From: Alkaliphilus oremlandii OhILAs
Lineage (GTDB): Bacteria; Bacillota; Clostridia; Peptostreptococcales; Natronincolaceae
DNA length: 64,000 nt
Direction: 5' to 3'
Assembly: GCF_000018325.1 (NCBI RefSeq)
Contig: NC_009922.1
Span: forward strand, 682,001 to 746,000
The notes under the pieces were generated by a model. It saw only the letters and a list, made by a program, of their open reading frames with translations, was not told the DNA's origin and did not search any database. Positions 17,721 through 26,025 of the stretch are shown here, piece after piece. The position numbers and the translations under genes are program-made. The first letter of the stretch is position 1; every line of letters begins with the position of its first letter.

Positions 17721-18774
17721 GAGAATCAATGAAGCCTATGAAAATATAGGGCTTCCCAGAGTGATTATTATCAGCTTTTTCTTGTTGATGTTAACCATAG
17801 CAGCGCCACTGGGTCTCAGTGTGCCCAGCCTTTTAGCCGATGCCATACGTAGATGGGCTATGTACGGTATTTTAGTTCTTGCAATGGTTCCAGCAGTCCA
17901 ATGTGGGATTGGTCTAAACTTTGGTATTTCATTGGGGATCGTCGGAGGACTTTTAGGAGCAACCATCACGATAGAAATGGGTATCGGAAATCCTTTGGTA
18001 AGTTTGCTTGTAGCAATGCTCGTTGGTATTGCAGTGTCCAGTTTATTAGGCATCGGATATGGCCTTTTATTAAACCAAGTAAAGGGTTCTGAAATGACAG
18101 TCTCCACCTATGTGGGCTTCTCTGTCATCGCTTTTATGAATATGCTATGGCTATCCCTGCCTTTTAAAAATGGGGATCTGATATGGCCCTTAGGTGGTCA
18201 GGGAATGCGGAACACCATTGGTTTAGAAAAGAGCTTCGGTATGGTTCTCAATAAAATCATGGGCTTTTACATAGGAGATGAAGCGGCTGGGTTATATATC
18301 CCTACAGGTGTAATCTTGTTCTTCTTATTCACCTGTTTTATTGTATGGTTGTTTATGCGCAGTAAAGCAGGAATTGCCATGAGTGCGGCAGGAGCCAATC
18401 CATTATTTACTCGTTCTTCTGGAATTAATGTGAATAAGATGCGAGTTCTAGGTACAACAATTTCCACTGCATTAGCAGCGGTTGGTATTATTACCTATGC
18501 CCAGAGCTATGGATTTCTGCAATTATATAATGCCCCTCTCATGATGGGATTCCACTCTGTAGCCGCAGTTTTGATCGGTGGCGCAACCACCAATCGGGCA
18601 AAGATATCCCATGTTATTATAGGAACCTTCTTGTTCCAGGGAATTTTAGCGGTTGCTTTACCTGTAGCAAATAAGCTGCTACCGGAAAGTAATCTTTCCG
18701 ATGTACTAAGAATTATTATCTCTAACGGCATCATTTTATATGCTCTGTCTAAGACAAAAGGGGGTAATAAATAA
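17713..18774 (+). CDS. ABC importer permease 1
   Basis: A 353-residue inner-membrane permease of the branched-chain/ribose (BPD_transp_2) type with about eight to ten hydrophobic helices; GSEMTVSTYVGFS is the probable coupling-loop region. The ATG at 17713 follows GAAAGAAGGTG and overlaps the end of the ATPase gene, indicating translational coupling. It pairs with the second, longer permease to form the channel for the DUF3798 ligand. Confidence 0.85.
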   Translation: MRERINEAYENIGLPRVIIISFFLLMLTIAAPLGLSVPSLLADAIRRWAMYGILVLAMVPAVQCGIGLNFGISLGIVGGLLGATITIEMGIGNPLVSLLVAMLVGIAVSSLLGIGYGLLLNQVKGSEMTVSTYVGFSVIAFMNMLWLSLPFKNGDLIWPLGGQGMRNTIGLEKSFGMVLNKIMGFYIGDEAAGLYIPTGVILFFLFTCFIVWLFMRSKAGIAMSAAGANPLFTRSSGINVNKMRVLGTTISTALAAVGIITYAQSYGFLQLYNAPLMMGFHSVAAVLIGGATTNRAKISHVIIGTFLFQGILAVALPVANKLLPESNLSDVLRIIISNGIILYALSKTKGGNK

Positions 18775-20264
18775 TGAATCAATTGAAAAATAAAGTATTC
18801 AATGCCATTAATGAAAATAAGGTCGTGATGCTATTCATCATCCTATGTGCAGCGGCAACCTATGCCTCCAAAAATCCTTTAACATTCGTTTCAGCAGAAT
18901 TGTTTACACGTATTGGAAGAAATGGATTTATGGTACTGGCGCTACTGATTCCTGTTTTAGCAGGAATGGGACTGAACTTTGGGATTACCATCGGTGCTAT
19001 TGCTGCTCAAATCGCCGTATTCTGGATTGTTTATTGGGGATATACAGGAATCACTGGATTTTTATTGAGTGTAGTAATGGCAACACCCATCGCTATGATC
19101 TTTGGATGGATGGTGGGGAAACTCTTCAATAAAATGAAGGGTTCTGAAATGATTGCAGGAATGGTCCTTGGATATTTTGCAGATGGACTGTACCAACTAT
19201 TTTTTCTGTATATTATTGGGGGCATTATCCCAGTTCAAAATGATACACTCATCATCACAGGAGGAATTGGTGTTAAAAATACCATCGACTTAGCCAACAA
19301 CTTAAAATATTCCTTAGATACAGTTTCCATGCTGAAAGTGATAGAGATTACCTTTTATGTAGTGGTGGCAATCACCTTGTTTAAGATTCTATTTAATAAA
19401 ATCCAAAAGACAGGTTCTTCCATCAAAAAAGATTTTGTCCTCCTTGGGATCGCTGCCCTAGCCTATGCAGCAACATTTATTCCAGCTGTGGAAGGATTCT
19501 TAGGGAAGGATCGACTGTTGTTGTTACATGGTGTTACCATTGCTGTTGTTTTTGTAGTAGCACTTCAGGTTTTTAGAATCATTCATCGCAAATTTGTGAG
19601 GAAAGATCCGGAATACAATATGAATCAAGGAATTTCAAAAATCATAACAGCTATTATATGCTATGGTTTGACCTATATCAAACCCATTGAAAAAATTCTA
19701 CTATATGTGAATATTCCAGTGACCACCTATCTATGTATTGCTGCATTATGTGTATTCAATAACATGCTGCTCCGTACAAGATTGGGTCAGAATATGCGTA
19801 CCGTGGGGCAAAGCCGTGCTGTTGCAAATGCGGCGGGAATTGATGTGGATAGAACGAGGATTATTGCAATGATCCTATCCACAGTACTTGCTTGTTGGGG
19901 ACAGTTGATCTATCTGCAGAATATTGGGACCTTCTCAACCTACGGGGCTCATACGCAGGTGGCACAGTTTGCAATTGCAGCCCTTCTCGTAGGAGGTGCA
20001 TCGGTACAAAAAGCTACCAACAAACAAGCGATTATCGGTGTAATCCTATTCCACACCTTGTTTATCGTAGCGCCACAAGCAGGTAAAGAGCTGTTCAACA
20101 ATGCACAGCTTGGAGAATACTTTAGAGTATTTGTTGCATACGGCGTCATTGCCGTTTCTCTAGCGATGCATGCATGGAAAACTACAGCAAAGCCTACAGA
20201 ACGGGGATCGAATTCAAAGGGTTTGTTTGCTATAATTAAGCCCTTCACTTCATCAATGAAATAA
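18774..20264 (+). CDS. ABC importer permease 2 (enlarged)
   Basis: A 496-residue permease of the same family as its neighbour, with the shared motif GSEMIAGMVLGYFADG in the equivalent position. It is about 140 residues longer because of an additional central region (~190-310) containing further hydrophobic helices and a basic loop. Its ATG shares a base with the preceding TAA (TAATG), so the two are translationally coupled. A terminator follows. The unequal permeases distinguish this system from ordinary ribose importers. Confidence 0.85.
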   Translation: MNQLKNKVFNAINENKVVMLFIILCAAATYASKNPLTFVSAELFTRIGRNGFMVLALLIPVLAGMGLNFGITIGAIAAQIAVFWIVYWGYTGITGFLLSVVMATPIAMIFGWMVGKLFNKMKGSEMIAGMVLGYFADGLYQLFFLYIIGGIIPVQNDTLIITGGIGVKNTIDLANNLKYSLDTVSMLKVIEITFYVVVAITLFKILFNKIQKTGSSIKKDFVLLGIAALAYAATFIPAVEGFLGKDRLLLLHGVTIAVVFVVALQVFRIIHRKFVRKDPEYNMNQGISKIITAIICYGLTYIKPIEKILLYVNIPVTTYLCIAALCVFNNMLLRTRLGQNMRTVGQSRAVANAAGIDVDRTRIIAMILSTVLACWGQLIYLQNIGTFSTYGAHTQVAQFAIAALLVGGASVQKATNKQAIIGVILFHTLFIVAPQAGKELFNNAQLGEYFRVFVAYGVIAVSLAMHAWKTTAKPTERGSNSKGLFAIIKPFTSSMK

Positions 20265-20272
20265 AAATTATT

Positions 20273-20326
20273 AAATACCTCATTTTGATTTTGCCTTATA
20301 AAGGGCGGTCATCTTGAGGTATTTTA
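20273..20326 (+). terminator. Terminator of the ABC operon
   Basis: Outer arms AAATACCTCA (20273-20282) and TGAGGTATTT (20315-20324), with a partly paired interior and a weak T tract. Confidence 0.65.
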
Positions 20327-20377
20327 TAGTGAGGGCTATATTTACAGAGGAAATGATGGCATAATATAAATAGAAGG

Positions 20378-20435
20378 GGTAGAGATATCAAACGATAACT
20401 TTGTGTCCTTATACGAATTACAAAGTATATCTACC
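20378..20435 (+). promoter_or_regulatory. Possible structured leader of the ArsC-like gene
   Basis: Nested complementary arms GGTAGA (20378-20383)/TCTACC (20430-20435) and ACTTTGT (20398-20404)/ACAAAGT (20420-20426) lie 33 bases before the start codon. They could fold in the 5' untranslated RNA or serve as a DNA operator. No known riboswitch class is recognised. Confidence 0.35.
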
Positions 20436-20467
20436 ACTATATAAAGGATCTATAGAAGGAGGAAGCG

Positions 20468-20821
20468 ATGAAATATTTATTCATTCATTACCCTAAATGT
20501 AGTACCTGCAGAAATGCAAAAAAATGGCTCGATGGAAACCACATTGAATATGAAGAACGATTGATTAAAGAAAATAATCCCACAGAGGTAGAAATCACAG
20601 AATGGTTCCATAAAAGCAGTTATCCCATTAAACGGTTCTTTAATACCAGTGGAAACTTATATAAGGAGCTGCAATTAAAGGACAAGCTGCCAACGATGTC
20701 TGAAGAGGAGCAAATTAAGCTTTTGGCTACAGATGGTATGCTGGTTAAAAGACCGATTCTTGTGGGTGAAGGTACGGTTCTTTTAGGCTTTAAAGAGGAA
20801 GAGTGGAATCAGCTCAAATAA
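20468..20821 (+). CDS. ArsC/Spx-family protein (YusI/YffB type)
   Basis: A 117-residue thioredoxin-fold protein of the arsenate reductase/Spx family. The N-terminal redox motif is YPKCSTCRNAKKWL (CxxC), and the C-terminal region has the family's LLATDGMLVKRPILV. The CxxC rather than a single cysteine and the lack of adjacent ars genes argue against a dedicated arsenate reductase; a thiol-redox or Spx-like regulatory role is possible. A GAAGGAGGAAG ribosome-binding site precedes the ATG. Confidence 0.85.
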   Translation: MKYLFIHYPKCSTCRNAKKWLDGNHIEYEERLIKENNPTEVEITEWFHKSSYPIKRFFNTSGNLYKELQLKDKLPTMSEEEQIKLLATDGMLVKRPILVGEGTVLLGFKEEEWNQLK

Positions 20822-20866
20822 AAAAACATGTATAGAGGAAGGGAATTTCCTTTATACATGTTTTTA
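20822..20866. terminator. Bidirectional terminator
   Basis: Arms AAAAACATGTATA (20822-20834) and TATACATGTTTTT (20853-20865), with a further GGAA/TTCC pairing inside, lie between convergent genes. Confidence 0.88.
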
Positions 20867-21361
20867 TTATTCTGCTTCGACTTCTACTTTTCCATCAGCA
20901 ATCAGCTCATTTGCAACCCATCTTGCAACCTTACCAGTAATTGTGATACAGTGTTCTTTTCTTTCTGGGCTTTTAAAATTATCCCCTGCCCATTGACGAG
21001 TGATCACTCGACAGCAGTTTGATTTATATTCGCTCATAATATAGTCATGAAGAGCTTTTGATTCCTCAAACATTTTTTCTTGCATTGCTTCACCTTCAAC
21101 TCTACCGTATACCATACCGAGAGCCATTTGGCCTCCAGAAACGGCACCGCAAAGACATCCGGATTTACCCATTCCGATCGGGAATCCACTAGCAAGTTTA
21201 ACAACGTCTTTTGGGTAAGGTGTTCCCAGGAATTCATTGATTGTTTGAAGAACAGCTTCACTGCAGAAATAGGTTCCAGAGCGGAACAACTCTTCTGCAT
21301 TTGCTTGTACCTTGTCCAGTAAATCCTCAGTTGTAAAGTTTTTTATATCAGTAGCAGTCAT
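20867..21361 (-). CDS. C_GCAxxG_C_C family redox protein
   Basis: A 164-residue soluble protein of the C_GCAxxG_C_C family (PF09719), an uncharacterised, probably redox-active or metal-binding family of anaerobes. Conserved cysteines: YFCSEAVL near residue 32, the signature SGCLCGAVSGGQMALG, the NCCR pair, and HCITITG near the C terminus. A GGGGG-type ribosome-binding site lies upstream of the ATG on the minus strand. It forms a single-gene unit convergent with the ArsC-like gene. Confidence 0.85.
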   Translation of the reverse strand: MTATDIKNFTTEDLLDKVQANAEELFRSGTYFCSEAVLQTINEFLGTPYPKDVVKLASGFPIGMGKSGCLCGAVSGGQMALGMVYGRVEGEAMQEKMFEESKALHDYIMSEYKSNCCRVITRQWAGDNFKSPERKEHCITITGKVARWVANELIADGKVEVEAE

Positions 21362-21508
21362 AATATATGCCCCCTTAGAAAAATTTGAAATAAATTGATG
21401 CCATTATCATTATATTTTACTTGATAAAACTTTACCAATAGAGATATCCTATAGAAAGCTTTTAATTATTGAAAAAATCAATACTATAAAAAGGCGTAAG
21501 CTGAGCTG

Positions 21509-21557
21509 CAGAATAAAACACCAAGAGACAGTGTTGTCTTCTTGGTGTTTTATTCTG
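21509..21557. terminator. Strong intergenic hairpin/terminator
   Basis: A 17-bp perfect stem (21509-21525 with 21541-21557), extended by AGACA/TGTCT inside, follows the OsmC gene on the minus strand. T-richness is moderate in both directions. Confidence 0.75.
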
Positions 21558-21564
21558 TAGTGTA

Positions 21565-21984
21565 CTATTCTTCTACACGTATTTCATATGTAATCGGTGC
21601 TGCTTTTTCAAGCATTGCAGATACGCCGCAGTATTTCTCTTGAGATAGACGAACTGCTCGTTGCAGCTTTTCTACTGGAAGATCTTTTCCTTTAAAGGTA
21701 TAGATCAAATGGATGGTTTTATAAACCTTGGGTTCTGTGTCTGTTTGGTCAGCTTCTGCTGAAATGATCACATCATCTGGTTTGACTCTCATTTTATTTA
21801 AGATCATCATAACATCAATTCCAGTACAACCAATTAATCCTGATAATAATAGAGCCTTTGGTCTTGGTCCTAAGTTTTCTCCACCGATTTCAGGAGCGGC
21901 ATCTGTAATGAGGGTATGGCCATTTAAGTCCATTTCAAAGGCCATATTTCCCTTTAAACTAGCTGTTATTTTTGTTGAATTCAT
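21565..21984 (-). CDS. OsmC family protein
   Basis: A 139-residue OsmC/Ohr-fold protein. The two family cysteines are present, in GCTGIDVM (mid protein) and KYCGVSAML (C-terminal part), consistent with a thiol-dependent peroxidase. It belongs to the YhfA-like branch rather than to Ohr, judged from the GLIGCTGID context; the substrate is uncertain. It is divergent from the fatty acid transporter, and its 407-base upstream region contains that gene's control sites. GGAG precedes the ATG. Confidence 0.88.
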   Translation of the reverse strand: MNSTKITASLKGNMAFEMDLNGHTLITDAAPEIGGENLGPRPKALLLSGLIGCTGIDVMMILNKMRVKPDDVIISAEADQTDTEPKVYKTIHLIYTFKGKDLPVEKLQRAVRLSQEKYCGVSAMLEKAAPITYEIRVEE

Positions 21985-22047
21985 CTAAATTTCTCCTTTC
22001 GATTATGTAATAGTAGTATATACAATCATTTTTAAAACTACTTACAA

Positions 22048-22113
22048 TTAACATTGTTAAAAAATGTACAAATTATATACAGGATATTGGATAAGGTGTA
22101 TACAAATTGTACA
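22048..22113. promoter_or_regulatory. Paired upstream activator sites
   Basis: Two 17-bp copies of TGTACAAWTTRTATACA face each other: 22065-22081 forward and 22097-22113 inverted, centres 32 bases apart. Each is itself an imperfect dyad. A 13-bp palindrome TTAACATTGTTAA lies just before (22048-22060). The pair sits ~120-170 bases upstream of the -24 element, a typical position for a sigma-54 enhancer-binding protein. No such activator gene is in the window. The rest of the 407-base gap holds no gene. Confidence 0.6.
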
Positions 22114-22231
22114 AAGATAATTTTTAATAGAAAATCAAAAAATGTTTTCCTATCTTTAACTATACAGTAATTTAAACATATTTCAATAAAAATTGCTAGA
22201 AAAAGTGTTGAAAATTACATTGTTATAAAAA

Positions 22232-22247
22232 TGGCATACTTTTTGCT
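22232..22247 (+). promoter_or_regulatory. Sigma-54 (-24/-12) promoter
   Basis: TGGCAT-N5-TTGCT with the invariant GG (22233-22234) and GC (22245-22246) exactly ten bases apart, matching the RpoN consensus. It is about 145 bases before the transporter start codon. Confidence 0.7.
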
Positions 22248-22391
22248 ATATTTAAAGGTGTATCTGAAATAGATCGCTGCCCAATGTAAATTCTAGGTTA
22301 TCAACAGAAAAGCAACAAACCTCTAGAAATTCATATGAAAAGGTGGACTTCTGCAACGAGTCAAAGAAAATATTAGTAAAGGAGGATTCTT

Positions 22392-23738
22392 ATGTTTAAA
22401 AAAATTACCAATGTTTTTGTATTATTAGTTCAAAAATACCTACCAGATGCTTTCTTATTTGCTATTTTTTTAACATTTATTACATTGATCGCAGGTGTTT
22501 TCTTTACGGGACAGGGCTTGCTAACAATGATTACTCATTGGGGCAATGGCGTATGGGGGCTATTGGCATTCTCTATGCAAATGGCCTTAGTTCTAGTAAC
22601 CGGTCATACACTGGCTAGCTCGAAACCTTTCAAAGGTGCTTTAAGAGGTATGTCAAAGTTGGTGAAAACGCCAACACAAGCAATATTAGCAGTTTCCTTT
22701 GTCTCCGCTATTGCTTGCTGGATTAACTGGGGATTTGGTCTAGTTATTGGAGCCTTATATGCGAAAGAGTTGGCTAAAGAAGTTGATGGTGTTGATTATA
22801 GACTTCTTATTGCTTCTGCTTATTCAGGTTTTTTAGTATGGCATGGTGGAATATCAGGATCAATTCCCCTAACATTGGCAACGGATGCTGCAGCAAATGC
22901 TGCACAAACTGCGGGAGCAGTAACAGAAGTTATACCAACAGGACAAACCATATTCTCATCATTAAACCTGGTGATTTCAGGGATTTTAATATTCACTCTA
23001 CCTTTAATTAACAGAGCGATGCATCCCGAAAAAAAATTGACAGTTACAGTGGATAAGAAATTGTTAGTTGATGAAGAAGATTTAAGTTTGTATTCAAATG
23101 ATACACCTGCGGATAAAATTGAAAATAGTTCTATTGTAAATATTCTTGTATTTGCAATGGGCATGACTTATATTGTAATGCATTTTATAAACAAAGGATT
23201 TGACTTGAATTTAAACATTGTAAATTTAATATTCCTTACTTTTGGTATATTATTTCATCAAACACCAAGGAGATTTATCCATGCCTTTGGTGAAGCGGCC
23301 AAGGGTGCAGGGCCCATACTTTTACAGTTTCCATTCTACGCAGGTATTATGGGGATGATGACAGGGGCAACTGTTGAAGGCGTAAGTTTAGCGGGGCAAA
23401 TTTCCAATTGGTTTGTTAGCATATCTACAGAAAAAACTTTTCCGCTATTCAGCTTCTGGGCTGCTGGAATAGTGAATTTCTTCGTACCTTCTGGCGGTGG
23501 ACAATGGGCTGTACAAGCGCCTATAATGATGCCAGCAGGATTGGACTTAGGTGTTCCAGTTGCTAAGACTGCGATGGCAATTGCTTGGGGAGACGCATGG
23601 ACCAATATGATCCAACCGTTCTGGGCTTTACCAGCACTGGGTATTGCGGGACTTGGTGCTCGAGATATTATGGGATTCTGTATAATCGACTTGATATATT
23701 CAGGTATAATTATCTCATTAGCACTCTTTTTCATATAG
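22392..23738 (+). CDS. atoE: AtoE-type short-chain fatty acid transporter
   Basis: A 448-residue integral membrane protein with about eleven to twelve hydrophobic helices, of the short-chain fatty acid transporter (AtoE) family. Diagnostic stretches are INWGFGLVIGALYAKELA, WHGGISGSIPL, FVPSGGGQWAVQAPI and GDAWTNMIQPFWALP. It probably imports or exports acetoacetate, butyrate or similar acids. The next operon is bcd-etfBA, which fits fatty acid or amino acid fermentation. AAAGGAGG precedes the ATG. Expression appears sigma-54 dependent. Confidence 0.9.
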   Translation: MFKKITNVFVLLVQKYLPDAFLFAIFLTFITLIAGVFFTGQGLLTMITHWGNGVWGLLAFSMQMALVLVTGHTLASSKPFKGALRGMSKLVKTPTQAILAVSFVSAIACWINWGFGLVIGALYAKELAKEVDGVDYRLLIASAYSGFLVWHGGISGSIPLTLATDAAANAAQTAGAVTEVIPTGQTIFSSLNLVISGILIFTLPLINRAMHPEKKLTVTVDKKLLVDEEDLSLYSNDTPADKIENSSIVNILVFAMGMTYIVMHFINKGFDLNLNIVNLIFLTFGILFHQTPRRFIHAFGEAAKGAGPILLQFPFYAGIMGMMTGATVEGVSLAGQISNWFVSISTEKTFPLFSFWAAGIVNFFVPSGGGQWAVQAPIMMPAGLDLGVPVAKTAMAIAWGDAWTNMIQPFWALPALGIAGLGARDIMGFCIIDLIYSGIIISLALFFI

Positions 23739-24062
23739 AACTTATGCTGTTAAAAATAAACCTTGATTTCATGAAAATACTGGAGAACAGCATGAGATCC
23801 TATCCAGTATTTAAGGTGATAATATGCATAATGAAATAAAGGGTAAGTAAACCTTTTAAAAATTAAATGATTACAAGTATCATATGATTGAACTGTTTTG
23901 AATCAGTGCATCTTAAGAGAACAGAGGAGGGATAGGAGAGACTTAGAGAAGTGAGGAAATTATGGATGGATAGTTGAAGTATTGACCATATAGTCTGATA
24001 TGGAATAACGAGAGGATTTTACAAATAATCGTTAATAAATTAACGTATAAGGAGGATATATC
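23739..24062 (+). other. Intergenic region before bcd
   Basis: Contains a hairpin AAATACTGG/CCAGTATTT (23775-23783, 23804-23812) that may end the transporter transcript although it lacks a good T-run. No clear sigma-A or sigma-54 promoter for bcd is seen; the best ribosome-binding site, AAGGAGG, lies directly before the bcd ATG. No gene is visible. Confidence 0.4.
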
Positions 24063-25202
24063 ATGGAATTTGGTTTTTCAAAAGAGCATTCTTTGCTGAA
24101 ACAAATGTATCGAGAATTTGCGGAAAACGAAGTAAAACCTTTAGCAGCAGAAATTGACGAGGAAGAAAGATTTCCTATAGAAACTGTAAAAAAAATGTCC
24201 AATACAGGCTTTATGGGAATTCCTTTTCCTAAAAAGTATGGCGGCGAAGGCGGAGATAACCTTGGATATGCCATGGCAGTGGAAGAGCTATCTAGAGTTT
24301 GTGCCACTACAGGCGTAATCGTTTCTGCCCATACATCCTTAGGTGCACATCCCATCTATGAATTTGGAACGGAGGAGCAGAAGCAAAAATACCTAGTTCC
24401 CTTAGCAAAAGGAGAAAAACTGGGTGCATTCGGTTTAACAGAGCCCAATGCTGGAACAGACGCATCTGCTCAGCAAACCACTGCTGTACTAGATGGAGAC
24501 AGTTATATTCTCAATGGATCTAAAATTTTTATAACCAATGCAGGCTATGCCCATATTTATATCATTATGGCCATGACAGATAAATCTGTAGGAACGAGAG
24601 GAATCTCTGCTTTTATAGTAGATGCAGATACACCAGGCTTTACTGTTGGACCGAAAGAAAAGAAACTAGGAATCAAAGGCTCAGCTACATGTGAGCTGAT
24701 ATTTGAAAACTGTAGAATACCGAAAGAAAATCTTTTAGGAAAAGAGGGCAAAGGTTTTGGAATTGCCATGAAGACCCTAGACGGTGGCCGGATTGGTATA
24801 GCAGCACAGGCCCTAGGTATTGCACAGGGTGCTTTAGATGAAACCGTTCATTACGTTAAGGAAAGAAAACAATTTGGAAAACCGATCTCTGCTTTCCAAA
24901 ATACCCAGTTCCAATTAGCGGATATGGCGGCTAAGGTAGAGGCTTCTAGACTATTGGTGTATAAAGCAGCCCACAATAAGGACATGGGATTGCCTTATTC
25001 CTATGAGGCAGCTATGGCAAAGCTGTTTGCATCGGAGGCAGCAATGGAAGTGACCACAAAGGCAGTTCAGCTTCATGGAGGATATGGTTATACGAGGGAA
25101 TACCCTGTGGAAAGAATGATGCGAGATGCAAAGATCACAGAGATCTATGAAGGTACATCAGAAGTTCAAAGAATGGTAATCGCTGCTGGATTATTAAAAT
25201 AG
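24063..25202 (+). CDS. bcd: Acyl-CoA dehydrogenase (butyryl-CoA type)
   Basis: FAD enzyme catalysing crotonyl-CoA/butyryl-CoA or a similar short-chain acyl-CoA interconversion. 379 residues, standard family length. Motifs: FGLTEPNAGTDAS and FITNAGYAH (FAD binding), RIGIAAQALGIAQGALD, and QLHGGYGYTREYPVERMMRDA. The catalytic glutamate is in EIYEGTSEVQRMV near the C terminus, as in butyryl-CoA dehydrogenase. The adjacent etfB and etfA suggest a Bcd-EtfAB complex; in clostridia these can bifurcate electrons from NADH to crotonyl-CoA and ferredoxin. Genes for thiolase, crotonase and 3-hydroxybutyryl-CoA dehydrogenase are not adjacent here. Confidence 0.93.
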   Translation: MEFGFSKEHSLLKQMYREFAENEVKPLAAEIDEEERFPIETVKKMSNTGFMGIPFPKKYGGEGGDNLGYAMAVEELSRVCATTGVIVSAHTSLGAHPIYEFGTEEQKQKYLVPLAKGEKLGAFGLTEPNAGTDASAQQTTAVLDGDSYILNGSKIFITNAGYAHIYIIMAMTDKSVGTRGISAFIVDADTPGFTVGPKEKKLGIKGSATCELIFENCRIPKENLLGKEGKGFGIAMKTLDGGRIGIAAQALGIAQGALDETVHYVKERKQFGKPISAFQNTQFQLADMAAKVEASRLLVYKAAHNKDMGLPYSYEAAMAKLFASEAAMEVTTKAVQLHGGYGYTREYPVERMMRDAKITEIYEGTSEVQRMVIAAGLLK

Positions 25203-25216
25203 AGGAGGTATGGGTG

Positions 25217-26002
25217 ATGAAAATTGTTGTTTGTATCAAACAAGTTCCAGATACAACGGAAGTAAAATTAGATCCAAAGACTGGAACTCTAATTCGAGAA
25301 GGTGTTCCATCAATCATCAATCCAGATGATAAGAGTGGTCTTGAGGCGGCTTTAAGGTTAAAGGATCAATACGATGCAGAAGTGACCGTTATTACAATGG
25401 GGCCGCCTCAAGCAGATTTAGCTCTTAGAGAAGCTCTTGCAATGGGTGCCGATAGAGCGATACTGCTTACAGATAGAGCCTTTGCAGGTGCAGATACATG
25501 GGCTACATCCTCTGCTTTAGCTGGAGCCCTTAGAAATATAGACTACGATCTGATTATTGCGGGAAGACAGGCTATTGATGGAGATACAGCTCAAGTTGGC
25601 CCTCAGATTGCGGAGCATCTCAATCTGCCCTCTGTAACCTATGTAGAAGATATGGAACTTTTAGATAAAGCAATCATAGTGAAAAGAGCCTTTGAGGACG
25701 GTTATCAAAAAATCAAAGTCAACACACCTTGTTTAATAACGACGCTGAAGGAAATGAATGAGGCCCGATATATGAGAGTTTCAGGCGTATATGATGCCTA
25801 TAGAGAAAAGAAAGTTGAAGTATGGGATGTGAACAACATCGAAGTGGACCATGGCAATTTGGGTCTCAAGGGATCTCCTACAAAGGTGAAAAAATCCTTT
25901 ACAAAGGGTGCTAAAACAGCAGGTAAGGTATTCGATATGGAACCTAAAGAAGCGGCTAAAATCATTGTGGACAAATTACGTGAAAAATATATTATTTCTT
26001 AA
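25217..26002 (+). CDS. etfB: Electron transfer flavoprotein beta subunit
   Basis: Small ETF subunit, 261 residues, carrying the AMP/FAD-binding fold typical of EtfB: KIVVCIKQVPDTTEVKLD at the start, GLEAALRLKD, MGADRAILLTDR, AGRQAIDGDTAQVGPQIAE and LITTLKEMNEARYM. The ATG at 25217 has GAGGAGG eight bases upstream and lies 15 bases after bcd, so the genes are co-transcribed. It pairs with EtfA to move electrons for Bcd. Confidence 0.93.
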   Translation: MKIVVCIKQVPDTTEVKLDPKTGTLIREGVPSIINPDDKSGLEAALRLKDQYDAEVTVITMGPPQADLALREALAMGADRAILLTDRAFAGADTWATSSALAGALRNIDYDLIIAGRQAIDGDTAQVGPQIAEHLNLPSVTYVEDMELLDKAIIVKRAFEDGYQKIKVNTPCLITTLKEMNEARYMRVSGVYDAYREKKVEVWDVNNIEVDHGNLGLKGSPTKVKKSFTKGAKTAGKVFDMEPKEAAKIIVDKLREKYIIS

Positions 26003-26025
26003 AAGATAGGATGGGAGGGATAAAA

